Positions 47,201 to 56,500 of a stretch of DNA of 64,000 nt are shown piece by piece. How positions within the stretch are numbered: position 1 is the first letter of the stretch; the number at the start of each line of letters is the position of its first letter. Under the pieces are notes generated by a model that was given only the letters and a program-made list of their open reading frames with translations, was not told where the DNA came from and did not search any database. The translations under genes and the position numbers were made by a program. The stretch lies in NCBI RefSeq assembly GCF_003464595.1, contig NZ_QRZF01000011.1, positions 1 to 64,000 of the forward strand, given 5' to 3'. The DNA is from Bacteroides intestinalis (lineage in GTDB: Bacteria > Bacteroidota > Bacteroidia > Bacteroidales > Bacteroidaceae).

Positions 47201-47436
47201 TTTTCGATGACTTTCTCTACAAAATAAGGAGTGACAGGCAGGAAATAAATCTGGTCGGCAACGCCTTCCGAAGTCTGCACAGTAGCGATATTCGGGTTGA
47301 TAAGAACGGTGTAGATACCTTCTTCTTTCAAGGCTTTGAGTGCCTGGCTGCCGGAGTAGTCGAACTCACCTGCCTCGCCGATTTTCAGTGCACCGGAACC
47401 GAGTAGCAGGACTTTCTTTATATTGTTTTCTTTCAT
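44203..47436 (-). CDS. carB: Carbamoyl-phosphate synthase large subunit
   Basis: A 1077-residue enzyme making carbamoyl phosphate from bicarbonate, ammonia and two ATP for pyrimidine and arginine synthesis. It has two ATP-grasp halves (start KVLLLGSGALKIGEAGEFDY; second half from about 555, VVLGSGAYRIGSSVEFDW) and a C-terminal MGS-like allosteric domain (about 940-1077, ILLSTGTPKQKVEMLSAARL). Glutamine-derived ammonia comes from CarA, encoded 21 bases upstream. Full length with no visible defects. Confidence 0.96.
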   Translation of the reverse strand: MKENNIKKVLLLGSGALKIGEAGEFDYSGSQALKALKEEGIYTVLINPNIATVQTSEGVADQIYFLPVTPYFVEKVIEKERPDGVMLAFGGQTALNCGVALYKDGVFEKYGVKVLGTPVQAIIDTEDREIFVHKLNEINVKTIKSEAVENAIDARRAAAELGYPVIVRAAYALGGLGSGFCDNEEELDVLVEKAFSFSPQVLVEKSLRGWKEVEYEVVRDRFDNCITVCNMENFDPLGIHTGESIVIAPSQTLSNSDYHKLRELAIRIIRHIGIVGECNVQYAYDPESEDYRVIEVNARLSRSSALASKATGYPLAFVAAKLGLGYGLFDLKNSVTKTTSAFFEPALDYVVCKIPRWDLGKFHGVDKELGSSMKSVGEVMAIGRTFEEAIQKGLRMIGQGMHGFVENKELVISDIDKALREPTDKRIFVISKAFRAGYTVDQVHELTKIDKWFLEKLMNIMNTSKELEQWSKNHKQIADLPLELLKKAKVQGFSDFQIARAIGYEGDMEDGILYVRNHRKSVGIVPVVKQIDTLAAEYPAQTNYLYLTYSGIANDVHYLGDRKSIVVLGSGAYRIGSSVEFDWCGVQALNTIRKEGYRSVMINYNPETVSTDYDMCDRLYFDELTFERVMDILELENPHGVIVSTGGQIPNNLALRLDAQKVPILGTSAKSIDNAEDREKFSAMLDRIGVDQPRWRELTSMDDINEFVEEVGFPVLVRPSYVLSGAAMNVCSNQEELERFLQLAANVSKKHPVVVSQFIEHAKEVEMDAVAQNGEIVAYAISEHIEFAGVHSGDATIQFPPQKLYVETVRRIKRISREIARELNISGPFNIQYLARENDIKVIECNLRASRSFPFVSKVLKINLIELATKVMLGLPVEKPNKNLFELDYVGIKASQFSFNRLQKADPVLGVDMASTGEVGCIGSDTSCAVLKAMLSVGYRIPKKNILLSTGTPKQKVEMLSAARLLQQKGYKLFATGGTSKFLTENGVENTQVYWPSETNQQPQALDMLHKKEIDMVVNIPKNLTAGELSNGYKIRRAAIDLNVPLITNARLASAFINAFCTMTLDDLAIKSWAEYK

Positions 47437-47457
47437 TTGTTGTACGTTTATAGGTGA

Positions 47458-48534
47458 TTACAGCAGTTTCACGAACTCATCAAACAAAAACTCCGTATCC
47501 GTCGGTCCGCTGGCAGCTTCCGGATGGAATTGTGCAGAGAACCAGGGATTCCGTTTATGTTTAATGCCCTCATTAGACCCGTCATTCATATTGATGAACA
47601 GCGGTTCCCAATCTTCCGTCAGCGTAGTGTTGTCCACTGCATAACCATGATTCTGCGAAGTGATGAAGCAACGCTCCGTGCCCACCATACGCACCGGCTG
47701 GTTGTGACTGCGATGACCATATTTCAGCTTGTATATCTTTGCTCCTCCTGCCTTACTCAGCAACTGATTTCCCATGCAGATACCGAAGATAGGTAGTTTT
47801 TCATTCTTCATTGCCCGGCGGATATTCTGCACCGCAGCATCACAAGTATCCGGATCACCCGGGCCGTTACTAATGAAAAGTCCGTCAAACTCCAGTTCAT
47901 TATAATCATAGTTCCAAGGCACACGGATGACTTCCACATCACGCTTCAGCAGACAGCGAAGAATATTGCCCTTCACCCCACAATCCACCAGGACTACTTT
48001 CTTCTTACCCGCACCTTCGTTGTACCGGATTATCTCCTTGCAACTCACCTTATCCACATAGTTCACTCCCGCATACACGGCATCGGGCACATTCTCCGGT
48101 TCATCGTCAAAGACGATCTTACCCATCATCACGCCATGTTCACGGAGCACCTTTGTCAGCTCACGTGTATCGATACCTGTGATGCCCGGCACCTGTTCGC
48201 GCTTCAGCCAATCAGCAAGGCTTTCCACAGCGTTCCAATGGCTAAAGTCCTCACTATAATCACTTACAATGATGGCTTCCGCATGGATACGTTCGCTTTC
48301 CATAAAAGTAGCCAGTCCATTCGGTTCGATAGTGAAAGGCGGCACACCATAATTGCCCACCAACGGATAAGTGAGCGTCATCAACTGTCCGGCATACGAG
48401 GGGTCAGTCAAGCTCTCGGGATACCCCGTCATAGCTGTGTTGAAAACCACCTCTCCCGCTACCGGCTTTTCGTAGCCAAACGACTTGCCGTGGAAGCGGC
48501 TCCCGTCGTCGAGGATAAGAGTTACATTTCTCAT
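47458..48534 (-). CDS. carA: Carbamoyl-phosphate synthase small subunit
   Basis: A 358-residue class I glutamine amidotransferase that supplies ammonia to CarB. The N-terminal CPSase domain (about 1-150, LDDGSRFHGKSFGYEKPVAG) is followed by the GATase domain with the nucleophile Cys in FGICMGNQ and the catalytic His and Glu in FHPEAASGP. It forms an operon with carB. The spacer upstream contains a perfect 20-base inverted repeat. Confidence 0.95.
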   Translation of the reverse strand: MRNVTLILDDGSRFHGKSFGYEKPVAGEVVFNTAMTGYPESLTDPSYAGQLMTLTYPLVGNYGVPPFTIEPNGLATFMESERIHAEAIIVSDYSEDFSHWNAVESLADWLKREQVPGITGIDTRELTKVLREHGVMMGKIVFDDEPENVPDAVYAGVNYVDKVSCKEIIRYNEGAGKKKVVLVDCGVKGNILRCLLKRDVEVIRVPWNYDYNELEFDGLFISNGPGDPDTCDAAVQNIRRAMKNEKLPIFGICMGNQLLSKAGGAKIYKLKYGHRSHNQPVRMVGTERCFITSQNHGYAVDNTTLTEDWEPLFINMNDGSNEGIKHKRNPWFSAQFHPEAASGPTDTEFLFDEFVKLL

Positions 48535-48547
48535 GTTAGTTAGTGAT

Positions 48548-48595
48548 TAGTGTTTAGTGATAAGTGATTAGTTAATCACTTATCACTAAACACTA
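48548..48595. repeat. Perfect 20-base inverted repeat between carA and the purF-like gene
   Basis: TAGTGTTTAGTGATAAGTGA (48548-48567) is exactly complementary to 48576-48595 around an eight-base loop (TTAGTTAA). It carries the TAATCACTAA-type motif seen elsewhere. It may act as a terminator or mRNA-processing hairpin within the glmS-carB run. Confidence 0.75.
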
Positions 48596-48600
48596 TTTCG

Positions 48601-50484
48601 TTAAAATTGATATACTTGTTCTATATAGTCAATAAAGGCATTATTCAGCATCTTCACCCCGCCCGGCGTAGGATAATCACCGCTGAAATACCAGTCTCCC
48701 CGATGATTGGGACAAGCCTCATGCAGCCCCTCCAACGGTTGGTATACAATTTCCACCTTCGCCTTTGTTCCGGCAGGTGTCAGCAGTTCCACCATTTTGG
48801 CGGAAATTTCCTCGTCAGTGAAGGGTGCATAGATATCCTTCACATAGTTCACCATTTGCTCCTTCGGCAGTCCTACCTGGTCTTTCGATTTGCGGTAGGC
48901 AGCGGCAATCACATCTTTCATATCCCGGTCTTTCAGTAACTCGATGGCCGCTTTGAAAGCAATGAATTCACTCATCTTTGCCATGTCGATGCCGTAATAA
49001 TCGGGATAACGTACCTGCGGGGAAGAAGAAACAATCACAATCTTCTTGGGGCTCAGACGGTCGAGAATACCGATGATACTCTGTTTCAGAGTGGTTCCGC
49101 GCACAATGGAGTCGTCGATAATGACAAGATTGTCCACACCCGGCACCAGACTGCCATAGGTGATATCATACACGTGCGCAGCCAAGTCATTGCGGCTGTT
49201 TCCTTCTGCAATAAACGTGCGCAGTTTGATATCCTTGATGGCCACCTTTTCGCTACGGATACGGCGGGAAAGTATCTGTTCCAGCTCCTCCAGACTGGGG
49301 CTATGGCCCAGGGAAGCGATCTGTTGCACTTTCTCTTCATTCAGATAATCATCCAGTCCCTGCAACATGCCGTAGAAAGCAACTTCTGCTGTATTCGGGA
49401 TGAAGGAAAACACGGTATGGTCAAGGTCTTTATTGATGGCTTTCAATATATTAGGTATCAGTTTCTCACCCAATAGTTTACGTTCCCTGTAAATATCCAC
49501 ATCACTGCCTCGTGAGAAATAAATACGTTCGAAAGAACAGGGTTTCACCTCGCGCACTTTATTGATTTGGGTGGTGCGCAGCTTGCCTGTCTTGTTAATC
49601 AGCAAGGCTTGTCCGGGCATCAATTCCTTAATGCTGGCTGCCGGCACATTGAAAGCGGTTTGTATCACAGGGCGTTCGCTGGCAAGCACTGCCACTTCAT
49701 CATCCTGATACCAGAATGCGGGGCGGATTCCCCACGGGTCGCGCACGGCAAACGATTCACCGCTTCCCGTCAGTCCGCATATCACATAGCCTCCGTCCCA
49801 CTCCTTGCTTGAAGTACGCAGCACGTTTGCCAGGTCCATATGATCTTCTATATAGTGAGTCACACCCATGCCTGTCAATCCTTCCGCTTCGGCAAGATTG
49901 AAGAGGCGCTCCACTTCACGGTCGAGACGGTGTCCCACTTGTTCCAGCATGATGTACGTATCGGCATACTTCCGTGGATGCTGGCCGATAGCAGTGATAC
50001 GTGCAAAGATCTCATCCACGTTCGTCATGTTGAAATTGCCGCAAAGAGCGAGATTCTTAGCCCGCCAGTTATTACGCCTCAGGAAAGGGTGCACATAGGA
50101 AATGCCGCTCTTTCCGGTAGTGGAATAACGCAAGTGCCCCATGTAAGCCTCGCCCGCAAAAGGGAGGTATTTCTTAGCGTAATCCGCATCATGAAGCTGT
50201 TCTTTTGTCAAATCCTTAAAGTTACTCTGCACCGTACCGAATATCTCGGTAATGGCACCCGAACCGAGTGCACGCTCACGGAACATATACTCTTCACCGG
50301 GATTTGCTTCCAGCTTTACACAAGCCATACCGGCGCCCTCTTGTCCGCGGTTGTGCTGTTTCTCCATCAGAAGATAGAGTTTGTTCAAACCGTACATCCA
50401 TGTGCCGTACTTCTGTTCATAGTATTCCAGAGGTTTCAGCAGGCGTATCATGGCAACGCCACATTCATGCTTCAGTTCTTCCAT
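48601..50484 (-). CDS. PurF-like amidophosphoribosyltransferase
   Basis: A 627-residue protein with an Ntn glutamine amidotransferase domain and a type I phosphoribosyltransferase domain. The nucleophile is C8 (KHECGVAM) after a seven-residue propeptide. The PRPP-binding motif is VIIDDSIVRGTTLKQS. It would make 5-phosphoribosylamine, the first step of purine synthesis. It is over 100 residues longer than usual PurF: there are inserts in the PRTase half (LDDYLNEEKVQQIASLGHSP region) and a long C-terminus. It may be a Bacteroidota-specific PurF paralogue. It lies between glmS and carA on the same strand. Confidence 0.85.
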   Translation of the reverse strand: MEELKHECGVAMIRLLKPLEYYEQKYGTWMYGLNKLYLLMEKQHNRGQEGAGMACVKLEANPGEEYMFRERALGSGAITEIFGTVQSNFKDLTKEQLHDADYAKKYLPFAGEAYMGHLRYSTTGKSGISYVHPFLRRNNWRAKNLALCGNFNMTNVDEIFARITAIGQHPRKYADTYIMLEQVGHRLDREVERLFNLAEAEGLTGMGVTHYIEDHMDLANVLRTSSKEWDGGYVICGLTGSGESFAVRDPWGIRPAFWYQDDEVAVLASERPVIQTAFNVPAASIKELMPGQALLINKTGKLRTTQINKVREVKPCSFERIYFSRGSDVDIYRERKLLGEKLIPNILKAINKDLDHTVFSFIPNTAEVAFYGMLQGLDDYLNEEKVQQIASLGHSPSLEELEQILSRRIRSEKVAIKDIKLRTFIAEGNSRNDLAAHVYDITYGSLVPGVDNLVIIDDSIVRGTTLKQSIIGILDRLSPKKIVIVSSSPQVRYPDYYGIDMAKMSEFIAFKAAIELLKDRDMKDVIAAAYRKSKDQVGLPKEQMVNYVKDIYAPFTDEEISAKMVELLTPAGTKAKVEIVYQPLEGLHEACPNHRGDWYFSGDYPTPGGVKMLNNAFIDYIEQVYQF

Positions 50485-50490
50485 CAGTTC

Positions 50491-50525
50491 ATTTACAATT
50501 TACAATGTACAAAGTACAATTTATC
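50491..50525. repeat. ACAATTTAC-type repeat in the glmS/purF-like spacer
   Basis: A+T-rich ATTTACAATTTACAATGTAC runs into AAAGTACAATTTA: short direct repeats of TTTACAAT with a palindrome GTACAAAGTAC. It belongs to the set of short repeats found in spacers of this region. Confidence 0.4.
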
Positions 50526-50553
50526 GTTTACTATTTATTTCATATTACCCTCT

Positions 50554-52398
50554 TTATTCTACCGTCACCGATTTCGCCAGATTCCTCGGCTGATCCACAT
50601 CCATCCCCTTGCATACTGCGATATGATACGCCAGTAACTGCAACGGTACCGTAGTAATCAACGGGTCAAGGCACTCAATTGTTTCCGGCAACTCGATACA
50701 AGTATCGGCAATCTTGCTGATAACCGTATCCCCTTTTGTCACCAGGGCAATCACTTTGCCCTTACGCGCCTTGATTTCCTGTATATTGCTCAATACTTTC
50801 TCATAAAGCCCGTTCTGTGTAGCAATCACTACCACCGGCATTTCAGCATCTACCAGTGCGATAGGCCCGTGCTTCATTTCAGCAGCCGGATAACCCTCGG
50901 CATGGATATAAGAGATTTCTTTCAGCTTCAATGCACCTTCCAAGGCTACGGGATACGAGTATCCACGTCCTAGATAGATAAAGTTATGCGCATACGTAAA
51001 GATCTTGGAAAGCTCTGCAATGCTGCCGTTCAGCTTCAGCACTTCTTTCATCTTATCAGGAATGCGGTTCAGCTCTTGCACAATGGCAAGGAATTGCCCC
51101 TCATCTATCGTATTCTTCTCCTTGGCAAGCGTCAGCGCCAGCATGGTGAGCACTGTCACCTGTCCCGTAAACGCTTTGGTGGAAGCCACTCCGATTTCAG
51201 GGCCTACGTGGATATAAGAACCCGTATGCGTAGCCCTCGGAATAGACGAACCAATCGCATTACAGATGCCATAGATAAATGCCCCATGGCTCCGCGCCAG
51301 TTCCACAGCTGCCAGTGTATCCGCCGTCTCGCCACTTTGCGAAATCGCAATCACCACATCCTTACTGTCTATCACCGGATCACGGTAACGGAACTCCGAA
51401 GCATACTCCACTTCCACCGGAATGCGGCAAAGACTTTCTATCAAATGCTTTCCGATAAGAGCCGCATGCCAGGAAGTACCGCACGCCACGATGATGAAAC
51501 GTTTGGCTGCCAGCAGGCGGTCTTTGTTATCAATCACTGCGGAAAGCACCACATTTGTACTTTCTACATTGATACGTCCGCGCATACAGTCGTGAATGCA
51601 ATCGGGCTGTTCAAAAATTTCTTTCAGCATGAAGTGCGGATAACCACCCTTTTCCAACTGTCCCAGATTCAGCGCCACCGTCTTCACTTCGTGCGGACAT
51701 TCCACATTTTTCAGGTTCACCACCTTCAGTTTCTCTCCGCGGCGGATGACGGCGATCTCTTCATCTTCCAAATATACGACTTTATCTGTATATTCCACAA
51801 TCGGCGTAGCATCCGAAGCCAGGAAAAACTCATCTTCACCGATACCTACCACCAACGGACTACTCTTGCGGGCTGCTATAATCTCATCCGGATTGTCCTT
51901 ATCCAGCACGGCAATGGCATAAGCGCCGATTACTTCACGCAACGCTAATTGCACAGCAGTCAGCAAATCTGTATTTTTAGATTTCTGAATGAATTCTATC
52001 AGTTGCACCAGTACTTCAGTATCCGTACTGCTTTTGAATGAATAGCCTTTGGCCTGAAGTTTTTCTTTAAGGACGGCGTAGTTTTCGATGATGCCGTTGT
52101 GGATGAGAGCGAGATGTTCGGAAGAGGAATAATGAGGATGGGCGTTAGCGGAGCAAGGTTCCCCGTGCGTAGCCCAACGGGTATGGGCAATTCCGATGTT
52201 ACCGGAAATATCTTTTTGAGTAACGAAAGTTTCCAGTTCCGAAACCTTACCTTTCGTTTTGTAAACGTTCAACTGTCGGTTATCACTGATTAATGCTACC
52301 CCTGCACTATCATATCCGCGATACTCTAATCGCTTCAATCCTTTGATAAGAATGGGGTAGGCTTTCTTTTGACCAATATAGCCTACTATTCCACACAT
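50554..52398 (-). CDS. glmS: Glucosamine-6-phosphate synthase
   Basis: A 614-residue enzyme converting fructose 6-phosphate and glutamine to glucosamine 6-phosphate, the entry to peptidoglycan and LPS amino sugars. The start is set at ATG 52398 because Cys2 (MCGIVGYIG) must become the N-terminal nucleophile; the frame extends 17 codons further but that part is not conserved. Two SIS sugar-isomerase domains follow (ACGTSWHAALIGKHL; GRGYSYPVALEGALKLKE), ending in the invariant PRNLAKSVTVE. No glmS ribozyme-like element was recognised upstream. Confidence 0.96.
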   Translation of the reverse strand: MCGIVGYIGQKKAYPILIKGLKRLEYRGYDSAGVALISDNRQLNVYKTKGKVSELETFVTQKDISGNIGIAHTRWATHGEPCSANAHPHYSSSEHLALIHNGIIENYAVLKEKLQAKGYSFKSSTDTEVLVQLIEFIQKSKNTDLLTAVQLALREVIGAYAIAVLDKDNPDEIIAARKSSPLVVGIGEDEFFLASDATPIVEYTDKVVYLEDEEIAVIRRGEKLKVVNLKNVECPHEVKTVALNLGQLEKGGYPHFMLKEIFEQPDCIHDCMRGRINVESTNVVLSAVIDNKDRLLAAKRFIIVACGTSWHAALIGKHLIESLCRIPVEVEYASEFRYRDPVIDSKDVVIAISQSGETADTLAAVELARSHGAFIYGICNAIGSSIPRATHTGSYIHVGPEIGVASTKAFTGQVTVLTMLALTLAKEKNTIDEGQFLAIVQELNRIPDKMKEVLKLNGSIAELSKIFTYAHNFIYLGRGYSYPVALEGALKLKEISYIHAEGYPAAEMKHGPIALVDAEMPVVVIATQNGLYEKVLSNIQEIKARKGKVIALVTKGDTVISKIADTCIELPETIECLDPLITTVPLQLLAYHIAVCKGMDVDQPRNLAKSVTVE

Positions 52399-52424
52399 AC
52401 TAATTAATATTTGATTTTGCGCTG

Positions 52425-52432
52425 CAAAGATA
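52425..52432 (-). promoter_or_regulatory. -7 box of glmS
   Basis: The minus strand reads TATCTTTG, a perfect -7 box, 27 bases before the glmS start. The -33 region is weak. Confidence 0.45.
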
Positions 52433-52648
52433 TAAAATCTCACGAACATAAAGTTAATGTTTTGCCTATTTATTTATCAAAAGAATAGAAAAAAGATATT
52501 TTCTTGTCAAAAAGTTAAAGAAAACAAACTTATTAAAGCAAAAGGAATAACTTTATAAATTCAAAGCAAGCAATGGAATTTTAGTTTTATATTGAAAGGA
52601 GATAGTGGAAAAATCTTCCAATCCGACAAAGAGTGTCGTTTTTCAAGG

Positions 52649-53287
52649 TTGCCAAATTGCCAAAAAGCCAAAATGCCAAGGCCAAAGGAAACGGCCAATA
52701 AGATAAAGAGAACCTGTTGGCGGAATTAATTCATAATGGAAAAGTAATGAATAAAAGTGATTAAACAGTACTATCTCAATTCTCCTCCTCCGTCGGAATT
52801 GCTCTCCCCCGATAACGGGGGAGCCGGAGGGGGAGGAGTACCCGAAGGGGGAGGTGGTAGGTGAGAAAAGAATTCCTTATTGATATGATTCATCGGTATT
52901 TCTTGCTTTACCTACCACCCTGCCCTCTGGGCACCCCTCCTCCGACGGAGGAGGGGAATTGAGATACTCTATTTACTCAAGATACTCTATTTACACAATA
53001 TTGAGATATTCTATTTACTTTATGTAGAAATACTCATTTTATTCATACCCGAAAGAAAGAAATCAATTCTGCCAACGGGTACAGAGACTAAATCCATGTC
53101 AATCCCATATCAACACTGTATCAAGTCCGTACCATCTCCGTGTCTATAGGTATGGACTTGGTACGGAGTTGGTATGGACTTGACACGGAGTTGGTACGGA
53201 CTTGGTTATATCCGGATAAGGATGAAACAAAAAAAATGTCATGCACTTCCCTTTTGGCTATTTGGCATTATGGCAATATGGCAATTT
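52649..53287. repeat. Nested inverted-repeat composite between glmS and gltB
   Basis: The 1.1 kb gap has no credible gene and is built symmetrically. From outside in: GCCAAA-type repeats (52649-52687) versus inverted copies (53250-53287); CCTGTTGGCGGAATTAATT (52713-52731) versus 53061-53079, 16 of 19; ATGAATAAAA (52747-52756) versus 53037-53046; a 25-base arm (52773-52797) versus 52941-52965, 24 of 25, containing CTCCTCCGTCGGA; and GGTGGTAGGT (52853-52862) versus 52910-52919. The G-rich inner part resembles REP-like elements common in Bacteroidota. The right arm also holds three tandem units of about 20 bases (GAGATACTCTATTTAC, 52961-53022). Confidence 0.75.
53121..53205. repeat. 22-base tandem repeat with an inverted copy
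   Basis: Two and a half direct units starting GGTATGGACTTG and ending CGGAGTT (53149-53170, 53171-53192, 53193-53205). An inverted copy at 53121-53144 matches 22 of 24 bases. A plus-strand open frame across it is repeat translation, not a gene. Confidence 0.7.
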
Positions 53288-53523
53288 CTCGAACGAGGGA
53301 AAGGTGTACTTACAATACAGAATATAAATCACGCATTTTACTTCAATTCAAAACACAAAAGCATATATTTTATTTCAATTTAAAACACAGATCCAATAAA
53401 CAGACATTTTGCAAGTCACAAAAACCCGCATTATTATACCAATTTGAAATTAAATTAATACTTTTGCCAAACATTTTGATAGCAATAATAGGTATTACCG
53501 CAGAATAAAGTAAACTTAAAAAG

Positions 53524-56500
53524 ATGAAAGAAGAACTTTTTAACAACGAAACAAAGAGAAAAGCCGAACAACAGAGAAGGAAAGAAAGCCAACATCCTGT
53601 ATATCAACGACAGCCCAAGCAGTTGGGCTTGTATGATGCAGAGAACGAGCATGACGCTTGTGGTGTCGGTATGTTAGTGAACATCCACGGAGGCAAGTCA
53701 CACGAACTGGTGGAGTCTGCATTGAAGGTGTTGGAGAACATGCGTCACCGGGGCGCCGAAGGTGCGGATAACAAAACCGGAGACGGTGCCGGCATCCTGC
53801 TGCAAATCCCGCATGAGTTTATTCTTTTGCAGGGTATTCCTGTTCCCGAGAAAGGGAAATACGGTACAGGTCTTCTCTTTCTGCCGAAAGATGAGAAAGA
53901 CCAGGGTGCTATCTTAAGCATTATCATCGAAGAGATTGAAAAAGAAGGATTGACATTGATGCACCTGCGCAATGTGCCCACTTGTCCCGAAATTCTGGGA
54001 GAATCGGCACTTGCCAACGAACCGGATATCAAACAAATTTTCATCACCGGATTTACGGAAAGCGAGACAGCCGACCGTAAACTCTATCTCATAAGAAAAA
54101 GAATAGAAAACAAAGTACGCAAATCGGATATTGCCACGCACGAAGATTTCTACGTTGTCTCCCTATCCACGAAGAACATCATCTATAAAGGTATGCTCTC
54201 TTCACTGCAACTGCGAGGCTACTTCCCCGATCTGACAAACCCCTACTTCACCAGCGGCATAGCACTGGTGCACTCCCGCTTCAGCACCAACACCTTCCCT
54301 ACCTGGGGACTGGCACAGCCGTTCCGCATCCTGGCCCACAACGGCGAAATCAATACCATCCGCGGCAACCGGGGTTGGATGGAAGCCCGTGAAAGTGTGC
54401 TCTCCTCTCCCGTCCTGGGCGACATCAGGGAGATACGCCCCATCATTCAGCCGGGGATGAGCGACAGTGCCTCACTGGACAATGTTTTGGAATTCCTCGT
54501 TATGTCAGGCCTCAGTCTGCCGCATGCCATGGCCATGCTGGTGCCGGAATCTTTCAATGAAAAGAATCCCATCAGTGAAGATCTGAAAGCATTCTATGAA
54601 TACCACTCCATCCTGATGGAACCCTGGGATGGCCCCGCCGCCTTGCTGTTCAGCGACGGACGTTTTGCAGGCGGTATGCTCGACCGTAACGGATTGCGTC
54701 CTGCACGCTATCTGATTACGCACAACGACATGATGGTAGTGGCCAGCGAAGTGGGCGTGATGGATTTCGAACCGGGAGACATCAAAGAAAAGGGACGCCT
54801 GCAACCGGGTAAGATACTACTGGTAGATACCGAAAAAGGCGAGATCTACTACGATGGAGAATTGAAAAAACAGTTGGCCGAAGCCAAGCCTTACCGCAGT
54901 TGGCTGGCAACGAACCGCATCGAACTGGATGAGCTGAAAAGCGGCCGTAAGGTAGCGCACACTGTGCCCGATTACGAGAGGATGCTGCGCACCTTCGGCT
55001 ATTCCAAGGAAGATGTGGAGCGGCTCATCGTCCCGATGTGTACCACGGGTGCCGAGCCTATCAACTCAATGGGGAATGATACACCGCTTGCCGTGCTTTC
55101 GGATAAGCCGCAACTACTGTACAATTACTTCCGCCAACAGTTTGCACAAGTCACCAATCCGCCTATCGACCCGATACGCGAGGAACTGGTAATGTCACTG
55201 ACGGAATATATCGGCGCCGTGGGCATGAACATCCTGACACCCAGTGAAAGCCATTGTAAGATGGTGCGCCTCAACCATCCCATCCTGAACAATGCACAAC
55301 TGGATATTCTTTGCAACATCCGCTACAAAGGTTTCAAAACGGTGAAACTGCCCTTGCTGTTTGAAGTAGCAAAGGGTCGTGCCGGATTGCAGGAAGCACT
55401 CACAGCACTTTGCAAGCAAGCGGAAGAGTCCGTCAGCGAAGGGGTGAACTACATTGTACTGAGCGACCGTGATGTGGATGCCACTCATGCGGCTATCCCC
55501 TCCCTACTGGCAGTAAGCGCAGTACACCACCACCTGATTTCGGTAGGAAAACGTGTACAGACGGCATTGGTAGTGGAAAGCGGTGAAATACGCGAGGTGA
55601 TGCACGCAGCCCTGTTACTGGGATTTGGCGCCAGCGCCCTGAACCCTTACATGGCATTCGCCGTGATCGACAAGCTGGTGGCGAAGAAAGAAATCCAGTT
55701 GGATTATGCCACTGCCGAAAAGAAATATATCAAATCCATCTGCAAGGGATTGTTCAAGATCATGAGTAAGATGGGTATCAGTACCATCCGCTCGTATCGG
55801 GGAGCGAAAATATTCGAAGCCGTAGGTTTGAGTGAAGAGCTCAGCAATGCTTATTTCGGCGGGTTGAGATCCACAATAGGCGGCATCCGGCTGGATGAAG
55901 TGGCACGCGATGCAATCGCATTCCACGATGCAGGTTTTGCCGCACAGGTAGACGGATTACTCCCCAACAACGGTTTGTACGCTTTCCGTAAAGACGGAGA
56001 AAAACATGCCTGGAACCCGGAAACCATTTCTACCCTGCAACTTGCCACACGCCTGGGCAGCTATAAGAAGTTCAAAGAATTCACTAGTCTTGTAGACAGA
56101 AAAGAAGCTCCTATCTTCCTGCGCGACTTCCTGGATTTCCGCCGTGCCCCCATTTCTATAGATAAGGTTGAACCGGTAGAAAACATCATGCACCGCTTTG
56201 TGACGGGTGCCATGAGTTACGGGTCTATCAGCAAAGAAGCGCATGAGGCAATGGCCATTGCCATGAACCGGATTCACGGACGCAGCAACACAGGTGAGGG
56301 AGGCGAAGACAGCGCACGCTTCACGCCCCGCGAAGACGGAACCAGTCTGCGTAGCGCCATCAAGCAGGTAGCTTCGGGACGTTTCGGCGTAACAACGGAG
56401 TATCTGGTGAACGCCGATGAAATACAAATCAAAGTGGCACAAGGGGCCAAACCGGGTGAAGGCGGTCAGTTGCCGGGCTTTAAAGTAGATCAGGTGATTG

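Noticed and set aside
52399..52460. glmS ribozyme or riboswitch
   Set aside because: The leader before glmS is only a short A+T-rich stretch with a -7 box; no conserved ribozyme core was found.
53149..53205. Possible CRISPR array
   Set aside because: Units are contiguous without spacers, only 2.5 copies exist, and no cas genes are near.
53140..53508. Plus-strand 122-residue open frame before gltB
   Set aside because: Its start is translated tandem repeat and the rest is A+T-rich spacer.
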